Below are positions 33,376-44,300 of a stretch of 64,000 nucleotides of DNA, piece after piece. Position 1 is the stretch's first letter, and every line of letters starts with the position of its first letter. The stretch comes from Hordeum vulgare subsp. vulgare (lineage: Eukaryota > Streptophyta > Magnoliopsida > Poales > Poaceae). The stretch is taken from assembly GCF_904849725.1 (NCBI RefSeq), contig NC_058519.1, positions 579,260,676-579,324,675 of the forward strand. The letters are read 5' to 3'. The translations under genes were made by a program, and so were the position numbers. The notes beneath the pieces were generated by a model. The model had not been told where the DNA came from. It worked only from the letters and a program-made list of their open reading frames with translations, and searched no databases.

Positions 33376-35329
33376 TTGAAGAGAAAGTCATTGCCTTTAG
33401 TGATCTCTATTGTTCCTTGTGCCTACACTGAGAAACCACCTTACCCTGCTAGGAAAAAGGATTATTCTAAAGCTCCAACTGTGTTACGTAGGGGTTACAT
33501 TAGACCAGTTGCACCCCCTGAGGAAATTAGAGTTGAACCTAGTGTTGCTATTATCAAAGATCTCTGAGCCGAAGACATAGACGGGCATGTTAACAAATTC
33601 TGTGAGGACTCCGCTAGAATTGCTAAACCTCACGAGAAAGACAAATACGGACCTGTAGTTGGCCTGCCCGTTGTTTCTGTCAAGATAGGAGATCACTATT
33701 ATCATGGTTTATGTGATATGGGTGCTAGTGTTAGTGCAATATCCCGGTCCCTATATGATGAAATCAAAGATGAGATTGCACCTGCTGAGTTAGAACCCAT
33801 TGATGACACTATTACGCTAGCTAATAGAGACACTATCTGCCCTATGGGAATTGTGAGAGACGTAGAAGTCCTGTGTGGTAAGACGAAGTATCCTACTGAT
33901 TTCCTCGTCCTTGCTACTACACAAGATAGCTTTTGTCCCATCATATTTGGTAGACCCTTCCTCAACACTGTCAATGCACATATTGATTACATTAAACAGA
34001 CTGTCACTGTTAGTTTCGAGGGTGTGTCTCATGAATTTCACTTCTCCAAGTTTGGAAGACAACACCATGAAAAAGAGTCGCCTCGTAGGGATGAAATCAT
34101 TGCTCTTGCCTCGATTGTCGTACCTCCGACGGATCCTTTAGAGCAATATCTGCTTGAGCATGAAAATGATATGCATATGGATGAAAGAGATGAGATAGAT
34201 AAAATTGTTTTAGAACAATATCCTATTCTCAAGAATAATCTGCCTGTTGAACTGCTTGGGGATCCTCCCCCACCAAAGGGTGATCCTATGTTCGAGCTAA
34301 AACAATTACCAGATACACTTAAGTATGCCTATCTTGATGAGAAGGAGATATATCCTGTTATTATTAGTGATCACCTCTCGAATCACGAAGAGAAGAAGTT
34401 ATTAAAGACTTTGAGGAAGCACCGTGCTGCTATTGGATATACTCTTGATGATCTAAAGGGTATTAGTCCCACTCTATGTCAGCACAAGATTAAAACCGAT
34501 CCTGATTCTAAGCCAGTTGCTGATCATCAACGGAGATTAAATCCGAGGATGAAAGAGGTCGTGAGAAAAGAAATATTAAAGCTTCTCGAGGCAGGAATCA
34601 TTTATCCTGCTCATAGTGATTGGGTAAGCCGAGTACATTGCGTACCTAAGAAGGGAGCTATCACCGTCGTTCCTAATGATAAGAATGAACTAATCCCACA
34701 TAGGATTATTACTGGCTATAGGATGGTGATAGACTTCCAGAAACTGAACAAGGCAACCAGGAAAGACCATTATTCTTTGCCGTTTATCGACCAAATGTTA
34801 GAAAGGCTATCTAAACACACACACTTCTGCTTTCTAGACGGTTATTCAGGTTTCTCGCAAATACCTGTTGCACAATCTGATCAGGAGAAAACCACTTTCA
34901 ACTGCCCCTTCGGTACCTTTGCTTATAGACGTATGCCTTTTGGCTTATGCAATGCACCTGCCACCTTTCAAAGATGGCAATATTCTCTGACTTTTGTGAA
35001 AAGATTGTTGGGGTTTTCATGGATGATTTCTCCGTTTACGGTTCTTCCTTTGACGATTGCCTCAGCAACCTTGATCGAGTCTTACAGAGATGCAAAGATA
35101 CCAACCTCGTCTTGAACTGGGAGAAGTGCCACTTCATGGTTAGTGAAGGCATCGTTTTAGGACACAAAATCTCTGAGAAAGGCATTGAAGTTGATAAGGC
35201 TAAGGTTGATGCAATTGAGAAAATGCCTTGCCCCACAGATATCAGAGGTATACGAAGTTTCCTAGGTCATGCTGGTTTCTATAGAAGGTTCATTAAAGAC
35301 TTCTCTAAGATTTCTAGGCCTCTTACCAA
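33376..35329 (+). pseudogene. Athila-like protease and reverse transcriptase, broken
   Basis: One frame runs 33376-35000 with a single stop (TGA 33565-33567). The aspartic protease site is CDMGASVSAISRSLYDEI at about 33709-33760. The RT core follows: YRMVIDFQKLNKATRKDHYS, HFCFLDGYSGFSQIPV and RRMPFGLCNAPATFQR. Just after FQR the frame shifts. The family usually has Cys-Met-Met before AIFSDF, so a 7-bp loss near 34972 is likely. The second frame (34947-35329) has GVFMDDFSVYGSSFDDC, with the FMDD catalytic motif, and SFLGHAGFYRRFIKDFSKIS. The CACTA element then cuts it after PLTN. Confidence 0.9.
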
Positions 35330-35690
35330 CACTACTGGAAAACAGTTTTTTGCCATCTGCCTAGTCTTTGCCGTCTGCTAGCTGATGGCAAAGAGTGTCT
35401 TTGTCGTTCGCTTCACCAAAACAAACGGCAAAAGCACAGGCTGATGGCATAGAGAGTTTTTTCCATCAGTCACATCTTTGCCGTCTGCTAGCGGATGGCA
35501 AAGAGTCCGGAGGCAGAAGGCAAACATGTAGATGGGCCCACCTGACCACGGGGTGGTTAGGTCAAACTGGAGTCCCTTCTTTGCCATCTGCCAACGGACG
35601 ACAAAGAGTCCGGAGGCAGACGACAAAGAGTCTAGACTCTTCGTCGTCCGCCGGCAGACGGCAAAGCATTAACTCCGTTAACGGCTCCTT
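35330..35690 (+). repeat. Left subterminal repeats of CACTA B
   Basis: Several copies of TTTGCCGTCTGC(T)AGC..ATGGCAAAGAGT occur in direct and inverted order (for example 35365-35395, 35477-35505, 35578-35610, 35650-35668). They parallel the right end at 47130-47700. Such arrays are the expected transposase-binding sites of CACTA elements. Confidence 0.85.
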
Positions 35691-37015
35691 CCCCCCACCC
35701 CGCCCCTCTCTCTCTGTAATGACCACCCCGCGCGCCCCTCTCTCTCGCTCCCAATCCATGATGGCCACCGGCCGCCGCTACCACCGTCGCGCCGCTGCCT
35801 CCATCGCGCCGCCGCCCCTGTCGCCCCCGCCGCCGCCACTGTCGCCCCCGCCGCCACCGTCGCGCCACCACCACCGTCCCGCGGCTGCCCCACCTCGCCC
35901 CCGCTGCCGCTGCCCCACCACCGTCGCGCCACCGCCCCTGGCGCCTCCGGCGCCGCCCCGCCACCCCCAATACCACAGCCCCTCCACAGCCGCCCCTCCC
36001 GGTGAGCCCCCACACCCCCACCCCCACCCCCCACCCGCATTATTTTTTAGTAGTTTTAGTAGTAGTTATTGTTAGTAGTTTTAGTGGTAGATTTAGTTAG
36101 GTTAGTAGTTTTAGTTAGGTTAGTAGTTTTAGTTAGGTTAGTTAGTTAGCTTGGTTAGTTAGGTGGAGGAGGAGAAGAGGAGAAGAGGAGGAGGAGGAGG
36201 ACGAGAAGAGGAGAAGAAGAAGAGGAGTAGTAGTAGTAGGAGGAGGAGGAGAAGAAAAAGAAGAAGAAGAAGAAGAAGAAAAGGAAAAAATAAGAAGGGG
36301 AAGAAGAAGAAGAAGAAGAAGAAGAGAAGAAAAAAATAAGAAGGAGAAGAAGTAAAAAAGAAGAGAAGAAGAGAATAAGAAAAAAATAAGAAGGAGAAGC
36401 AGAGAAAAAAGAAGAAGAAGTTGATTTTTTATTGTTTGGTATTTAGTGGTAGCTAGATTCTTTTTTAGTTACTTAGTGGTAGATTCTGTTTTTGTTATAG
36501 TGGTAGATTGTGTTTTTGTTATTTTTTTGCTATTTAGTGTTATATAGGTTTAGTGATAGGTTTAGTTAGCTTGGTTAGTTAGGTTAGTTAGTTAGTTTGC
36601 TTAATAGAAAGAATAGGAAGACGAAGAAGAGGAGGAGGAGGAGAAGAGGAGAAGAGGAGGAGGAGAAGAGGAGAAGAGGAGGAGGAGAATAAGAAGAGGA
36701 GGAGGAGGAGAAGACAAAAATAAGAAGGAGAAGAAGAAAAGAAGAAGATAAGAAGAAGAGAAGAAGAGAAGAAGAATACCTTCTCCTCCTCCTTCTCCTC
36801 CTTCTTCTCCTCCTCCTCCTTCTCCTTCTTCTTGATTTCTTCTTCTTCTTCTCCTCCTCCTCTTTCTTCTCCTCTTTCTTATTCTCCTTACCTTATTTTC
36901 CTGAACAATCAGATAATTAGCCCATTTAGCTACAAAATCGCTTAAAAACCTTGGTTAGCTCATGAATATTATATTCTTAACTTGTTTTCCTCTAAAATGA
37001 CATAATTAGAATATT
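35691..37015 (+). repeat. GC-rich block and purine/pyrimidine arrays upstream of the transposase gene
   Basis: 35760-36035 is GC-rich with CGCCGCC/CCACCG runs, open in several frames on both strands and thus compositional. GTAGTTTTAGTTAGGTTA repeats follow (36045-36150), then GGA/GAA-rich runs (36165-36420 and 36600-36780), a CTCCTCCTTCTT run (36781-36895), and one TTAGCCCATTTAGCTAC segment like those of the large intron. The intron's hairpin-repeat module is therefore also present 5' of the gene. Confidence 0.7.
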
Positions 37016-37245
37016 TGTGTTGACCGGGTGGATTTACATGTGATAGTTGTCTCTTCGCTGTGAGGTCTGCTGTGCGAAGACTTGCCCGTGCGTTGTACGA
37101 GCTCCGCCCATGCATTCATGGGTCAGTACAAATTTCATCTCCTCCCCGCCCCTTCATTTACTGTGGCTCGGTTTCCGGATGAAACTTTCTAGATTTAGGT
37201 AATTAAATTAATTTATCAGTATGCGTGACCAGTATGCGTCTCCCG

Positions 37246-37309
37246 TTCGAAAGGGCGACATCTATAAATATGCACATCTTTGCATATTTATAACCGCCAT
37301 CCTTTCGAA
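37246..37309. promoter_or_regulatory. 64-bp palindrome with a TATA box on each strand
   Basis: The palindrome starts TTCGAAAGGG and ends CCTTTCGAA. Its inner part reads CTATAAATATGCA, a short CATCTTT spacer, then GCATATTTATA. Both strands offer TATAAATA. It lies about 380-440 bp before the TNP2 start codon and is the most probable promoter of the transposase gene. The reverse TATA could direct transcription to the left. Confidence 0.65.
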
Positions 37310-37333
37310 TTGTCCAACATTATCCATGGATAG

Positions 37334-37549
37334 CCCGAGTATGTGTAGATTGGGTTCGTTTTCCCGTATGCTGTGCTCTTGATCCGATGCGGAATTTCGT
37401 CAGTGCCTCCCTGTTGTTCTCCGGATGCACATCCTCTCTGTTTATTGCGGAGACATGTATCAGGAGAACAACGGGGAGGTGCTGCCGAAATTTTGCATTG
37501 GATCCGGAGCAGAGCATGGGAAAACGAACCCAATCTACACATACTCGGG
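37334..37549. repeat. 216-bp inverted repeat in the presumed 5' UTR of the transposase gene
   Basis: CCCGAGTATGTGTAGATTGG at 37334 is answered exactly by its complement ending at 37549. The arms, about 100 nt each, agree with only scattered mismatches (for example CCGTATGCTGTGCTC against CCATGCTCTGCTC), with a spacer of about 13 nt around 37441. It lies between the TATA palindrome and the ATG at 37687, so a transcript from there would fold into a long stem. Confidence 0.85.
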
Positions 37550-37686
37550 TGGGATTAGGACCTATCTTTACCTATTAGCGTGTAGGTTGCATGGACGTAA
37601 TAAAAATGGCTAACCTGATTAACCGATGAATATAAATGCTAAATTATATATAAATATATTTCTTCTGTCTTTAGTAGCTAGGCAAG

Positions 37687-40600
37687 ATGAGTGATCGTGC
37701 GTGGATGTATACTGGTCACCCTAGTCAGAAAGAGATGACGAAAGAATGGTTTGTAAAAACAAAGGAATTTGTTAAAGCCGCATTCGCAGATGGCGAGGAA
37801 AGAAACTATTGCCCCTGTCCTGGATGCGACAACTATAAAAAGACCACAGAGGGTGTAATGATTAAACACCTGCGGAGGAGGGGTTTTAAGCCTAATTATA
37901 CGGTGTGGACATTTCATGGTGAGTCTATACAACGCAAAAGAGCTGAGGTGGTCCGTCGTCGCACGGACGAGCATGGTACCGGGATCGAAGACATGGTGCA
38001 AGACTCATGATGCTAGGGATTCGGAAGATGAGATGGAGGAATCTGCAAAGGCCTTTTATGAAATGTTGGAGTCTTCAAAACGTCCTCTCCATGAGCACCC
38101 TGAGCTCTGTCAGCTGGATGCAATTGCACAAGTAATGGCTCTGAAGGCCCAGTTCAACTTGGGAAGAGAATGCTACGACGCGATGATGACACTATTTGGA
38201 CGCTTCCTACCCAAAGGCCATGTCATGCCTACAAACTTGTACCAGTCGGACAAAATACTTCGTGTACTTAATATGCCCTATGAGAAGATAGATGCATGTG
38301 AGAAAGGATGTGTCTTATTTAGGAAGGAGTATGCACACTTGGACTATTGTCCCAATTGCGAGTCTTGCAGGTATCTTGTGGTAGACAACGGTATGGGTGA
38401 GAAGAGGCAGGCCAAAATCGTAGATAGTGTTCTTCGGTATATGCCAATCGTACCAAGACTTCAACGTCTTTTCATGGTCGAAGAGACAGCCAGAGAGATG
38501 ACATGGCACAAATTGGGCAAAAGAACCGAACTAGATGCGGATGGGAATAAGATGGTGGTACACACATCAGATGGGGAAGCGTGGAAACATTTTGATGGAT
38601 TGCATCAGGATAAAGCGGCAAATCCAAGAAATCCTCGAGTCTGCGCCGCCACGGATGGTTTTAATCCCTTCGGCATGATGGCAACCCAATATAGTTGTTG
38701 GCCTGTATTTGTCGTTCCACTCAATCTCCCCCGGGCAGATTGTGCAAAGAAAGAACATATTTCTGACGTTGATAATTCCAGGGCCCAATTATCCACGGAA
38801 GAATATGAATGTGTACCTGCAACCGCTTAAGGATGAATTGGAAGAAGCTTGGGATAATGGGGTCAAGACATACGATGCCGCTAGAAAAGAAAACTTCAAA
38901 ATGCATGTGTGGTACATGTACTCTATGCATGACTTGCCAGCGTATGCGCTATTCTTTGGATGGTGTGTGCATGGAAGGTTCCCGTGCCCCCAATGCAAGG
39001 CAGCTCTTCAGTTTCATTGGTTGCAGGAGGGTCGGAAGTATTCTTGCTTTGACTTGCATAGACAGTTCCTGGATCCTGACCATCCGTTCTGAAAAGACAA
39101 GAAGAACTTTACCAAAGGTAAAGTTGTCAAAAACTTGGCACCACCTGCGTTGATAGGCCAACAGATCCTGGATCAGTTAAACGCCCTCGAGCCTGATCCA
39201 GAGCGTCCAGGGTATTTCAAGGGGTATAATTCAAAACACGCCTGGACTCACAAGCCATGCTTCTAGGATCTGCCTTACTTCAAAGACCTCCTTCTTCCAC
39301 ACATTATCGACATGATGCACACTAAAAAGAATATTGGAGAGGCTATTTTTGGTACATTGTTCGACATAGATAGGAAGACAAAGGATAATACTATGGCTAG
39401 AGTCGATCAAGGAAAGCAGAAGTGGTCGAAGCCAAAGGCCTGGTTCTATCTTGGAAGGCCAGCTGTGAGGGAAATTATCTTGTGGGTCAAAATGCACTTG
39501 ATGTTCCCCGATGGGTATGCAGCGAATCTAAAGAGGGTAGCCAGTCTTGAAAAATTAAAAATCTTTGGTCTCAAGAGTCATGATTGGCACATATGGCTAG
39601 AGCGGGTAATGCGAGTGATGTCACGTGGCTTTATTCCTGAGAATGAATGGCTAGTACTAGCAGAGTTGAGCTATTTCTTTCGTGTTCTTTGTGCGAAAGA
39701 ATTGTCGCTTGGCGTGGTAGAAGACATGGAGGAGTTTGCACCGGAGTTGTTGTGCAAGTTAGAGAAGATCTTTCCACTGGGATTCTTTAATCCAATGCAG
39801 CATTTGATTTTAAATCTATCGACTGAGGCAAGATTGGGTGGGCCCGTGCAAGATCGTTGGTGCTATGCAACTCAAAGGATGCAGAAGACCCTTCGAGCTA
39901 AATGTAAAAATAAGCATAGAATTGAAGCATCGATGGCTGAGGCATTCATTACTGAGGACGTGGCAAACTTTGTGACAGCACACTACGAAGCCAAAAATCA
40001 TCATTTGCATAATCCGAAGCCTCGGCACAATGATGCAGACCCTAAAAAATGTGGGTCCAACCTCAGCCTATTCAAAGGGAAGCTCGCACCAGCTGGTGCT
40101 TCGAAACCAATAACGTTGGATGTCGAAGAATGGTGGAACATTTCGTTGTATATCTTCAACAACCTAACAGAAGTGCAGCCGTACATCGAGTGAGTTTTCG
40201 GCACATTTTCCCGTAACTTCTAATTCCTTTGAACTGCTCTTATTCCCGGATATTTCAAACAGCCGTTACGTCGCCAAATTCTCGGATGGAGTGGTGATCG
40301 AAAATGATTCCGTCGAAGAGTATGAGCTTCTGTCAAAGACAGGAGGCGGCTACCGGTTTCATCTCTTGGTTCAAACAAATGGTAATTATCAATAATGGAC
40401 CATTTCATTTCTTGGTCTAACTTGCGGCTAATGCGACAAACGTTTCGTATTAAACTTGTAGGCTAATTCAGAGTCTATGGACGCCGAATTGAGACAAGTT
40501 GCTAATGGTTTTAACTATAAGGTCTGTTCATTTGAGAAATACAACATCAACGGGTATCTTTTTCGTACCTTTGGCAAAGATTATCTATGCCCGACCGGAA

Positions 40601-41261
40601 ATCTACAAATTGTGGTGTCTCTGCTATCGGCGAAGGTGTTATCGAGTATTATGGAAGAGTTGAAGCAAGTTGTGAACTTCAATTCTATGGTGAAAACCCA
40701 CCGAACGTCGTAGTCTTCAAATGTTATTGGTTCCAGCCGAAGGAGACTAGAAGGACTCATGAACATATAGGACTAGTCTAAATCAATCCAAACACCCATT
40801 TAGATGTTCCCGATGTCTATATTACGGCTCAACAGGCGACCCAAGTTTTCTATCTACCATGGGCATGCCAAACGGATAAGAATCTGGAAGGTTGGTATGT
40901 TGTTTATGAAGTGCCGCCACATGTCAGACCACCTCTCCCAAATGAACAGGATTATGAACCTCACATTAACCCAGACACATATGATGGAGAATTCTTCCAA
41001 GAAACACGTCTTTCCAAGAACCGCCGTGTTTCACCCAAGAACATGGAAGTAGACAGCGACAATGAATCCGACTCCAGCCCTGAGCCGGAACCAGAAGACC
41101 TGGAACTCATAGAGGTTACTGATGCGGATGACCTCTCAATGCTTCAACAATTAAAGAAAGGCCTTTCACAACTTCACGCCATTGAACCCGACGAGCACGT
41201 CATTCATGAACACATGCGTGATAGTGATGATGATGATGCATTTATTGATGATGATTATTAG
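37687..41261 (+). pseudogene. CACTA TNP2-type transposase gene, broken
   Basis: ATG at 37687 opens MSDRAWMYTGHPSQKE, the transposase-associated N-terminal domain with CPCPGCDNYK and an HLRRRGFKPNY motif. The TNP2 core follows (ECYDAMMTLFGRFLPKGH; CYDAM..; CPNCESCRY; DGFNPFGMMATQYSCWPVF), then a DUF4218-like part (SKPKAWFYLGRP; VFRVL-like SYFFRVLCAKEL; 39312-40189) and a DUF4216-like part (YGRVEASCELQFYGENPPNV). A very acidic end (SDDDDAFIDDDY) follows. Likely introns are 40190-40262 and 40382-40461 (GT..AG). Frameshifts near 38005, 38725 and in the DUF4216 part, and stops at 39090-39092 and 39264-39266, break it. It would have cut the CACTA ends. Confidence 0.88.
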
Positions 41262-41379
41262 TTTGTAAGATTCACAACTTAAATTATATATATTTTAATC
41301 TTTATTATTCATGTACATATTATTATTCATGTCAGTTATTCAATTTTTTATGTTGTACTAATTTCTTTTAATCTTTATC

Positions 41380-44300
41380 ATGGCAGGTCACCAGGTGTTG
41401 AAAGATGGTGGGCGCTGGTCCAGATTGCTCGACGGGTTCTTCCGAGGTGCCCCGCACGAGGGGTGGTACTTCCCTTCCACCCCCTATCTCTCCGTAGAGC
41501 CTTGGGAGATAGTCTGTCGACACCACCTGTGGGTTCTTCTTCGTCGGCGGCATTGCCCACTAGGAGAGGTGCTGGTCGGGTAGGGAAGAAGGGGAAGGGT
41601 ACAGGGAGAGGTGGTGGCCGCGGAAGATCCAGGAGGACTGTTGAGCCGTCCTTGCCACCACCACCAGCTCATTCACCCGAGCAAAGGACTACTATGGTCG
41701 ACCCGTTTGCGGAGGAGGTACGGGGACTCCGTTCCAGGAGCCTGGTGTTGACGGGCATTCGTCCCATGAGACTCTGGTCCAGGAGCAGCCTCGGGTCGAG
41801 GTGCATTCGGCCCACGAGACTACGGTTCCGGAGGCTTCACCCGACGTGGAGAGGCCAGGATGGGAGACCTGGCCGGATCGGACCGAGTTGCCGGATTGGA
41901 CCGAGGGTCCGGGTGGCTCAGGGGGCGGGGATGAGCTTACGGATAGTGAGGGTGATGTGCAGGTGGACGGGGCCACCGTGTACAAGCGTGGTAGTACACG
42001 TCTCACGGTCGTGCGGGCTACCCGTGAGCAGAGGCCGGTGATTAAACCTGAAGGAGATAGGTAAGTACATTTACTATTTTTTAGCTTTTGCCTTCAAGTT
42101 TGTTCAAATATCTAATGCGTTGACCTTATCATACTGCAGGGGATGGGTACACCCTCTTGGAGTCCGCAGGCCGAACTCCATCCTTAGTGTGCTTTGCCGG
42201 ACAAATTTCCCGAGGTTTGTCACGTTGCCTAGTGAGTGTCAGGTTCCTACACTAGGATTTTCCTGGGAGCACTACCAGGCTGCGCAGGCCCCGCCGGAGG
42301 AGATTATTGATGGTGTCTTGTGCCACACGAGGGCCGAGATGGTGATCAAGAGCTTTTGGGTAAATTATCCTTTTACACAATCTAAAATTAACAATATAGC
42401 TAATTATTGTACTAATCAGTGTTTTCATGTTTGATTGCAGACCTTCTATAGGTGTGAGGATGGATATGAGGAGGAGGCAGCCAGGGTTCTCGAGGCCGAG
42501 TGTAGGCGGTTACTACAGAACTTATGCCACGAGACTCGGCCGCAGGCTATTCGAGACTACTACGCCACGCGTGGTATTAAGAAGCAGAAGAAGGATTGCC
42601 GCGGAAATTTTCTGAAGAAGGAGCAATACATGAAGGTAATTACCTATTCTTAAGTCCTTCTACGTAGTTTTCTTGATTTCGTTCATAGGCGTAGAGCTCA
42701 AAATTCTTTCTAATACCTTACAGGTGCCCCCGAGATGGTGTGCGGATAAGATGGATTGTTGGGAGGCGCTGGTTGATGAGTGGTGCACAGGCAGTTGGCG
42801 AGCCGTCCACGAGAATGCGAAGGATCGGCGTAGCCAAATGGTTGGTGTGCCACACCATCAAGGCAGCGCCAACTTACTTCATCTCGGACGAAACTGGGTA
42901 TGTGATTTGCTTCATGATTCATGCAATTCATTCTTCATGCTAATATTTTGTTCCTCTCTTTTAGGCACATCACAATAAGACAGAGATGCCACACTTGTAC
43001 GACTTTTATGGCATGGCCGATACTGCCTCGTACAAGAAGGCGAAGGCATTCTCTGAGTCTGACCTGGATGATACCAATAACTTCACCAACATATCATCCC
43101 ACCAGAAGCTCGTGGCATACAGGGACGCGGGGAAGGCTACGAAAGGGGATGACTTTAAGCCTAGCCAGGAACCTTTGGATCCAGAGCTGGTGATGATATC
43201 TGGTGGCGGGAGGCCCCATGGCTCGATAGCCATTGGAGATGGGATAATACATTGTCATTTCACTCTCCCGGAGATCAAGGCGCGCCAGTCGAGCAGCTGT
43301 CCTGAGATAACGCGTCGTCCACGGCCAGTCGATCTTGCCATCGAGGTTAGTTGTACGGACTAAGAACACTTTCATCCATTTCATCATGTGTGTCACCATA
43401 GAGCATTACTTTGGTAACGAGGAATGGTGTTTCAGGCTGCTCTTCAGAAAGAGAGATTGGCAAACCAGGCTGCTCTTGAGAAAGAGAGATTGGCAAGCCA
43501 GGCTGCTCTTGAGGCCGCTCTTGAGAAAGAGAGATTGGCAAGTCAGGCTGCTCTTGATGAGAAGGACAACACCACGGCACGATTGATTGAGGCGGGTCAA
43601 CGGGCCATGTACGAGATTTTTGTGGTAAGTTTTTTTCCCATTAGCCAAATCATGTGTGTAATGTCTATTTCATTACTAACTAATATGACCCACTCTTCAC
43701 GGTGTGTGCGAGAAGAGCGGTCAAGTCCCTCCGCCGATGCCCGTCTTCTCTATGATTGGCACGGTGAGTTTCATTATAAACTAGTATTAATAATTGAGTG
43801 ACATCATGCTAACTGAGACATTGCAAAATACCTATTCTGTAGAACAACTCCCGAGCGGCATCGCACGTCCCTTCTCCAGGTGTTTCTCCTCCTTGATGAC
43901 CACTACGGTAAGTTTCTCTTCTCCTCTTTCATATTCTCCTTGCCTTAATTTCCCCAACAATGACATAATTAGCCCATTTAGCTCCAAAAAGACATAGTTA
44001 ACTAATTTAGCTCCAAGAAGAGGACAAGAGGAGAAGAAATGGGACCTATGAAAAGAAAGAAAGAAGAAGAAGAAGAGAAGAAGGAGGAGGAGGAGGAGGA
44101 GGAGGAGGAGGAGAAGGCCAAGGACCTTCTAGTCCTTCTCCTCCTCCTCCTCCTCCTCCTCCTCCTTCTTCTTTATTTCTTCTTCTTCTCCTCCTCCTCC
44201 TCTTTCTTCTCCTCTTTCATATTCTCCTTACCTTAATTTCCCCAACAATGACATAATTAGCCCATTTAGCTCCAAAATGACATAATAAGCTCAAAATGGC

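Noticed and set aside
35632..36040. Gly/Arg-rich and Pro-rich frames before the transposase gene
   Set aside because: The CGCCGCC/CCACCG-rich block is open in several frames on both strands and has no domain.
37373..37613. Overlapping frames on both strands with similar peptides
   Set aside because: They mirror each other because they lie in the two arms of the 216-bp inverted repeat; no protein is implied.
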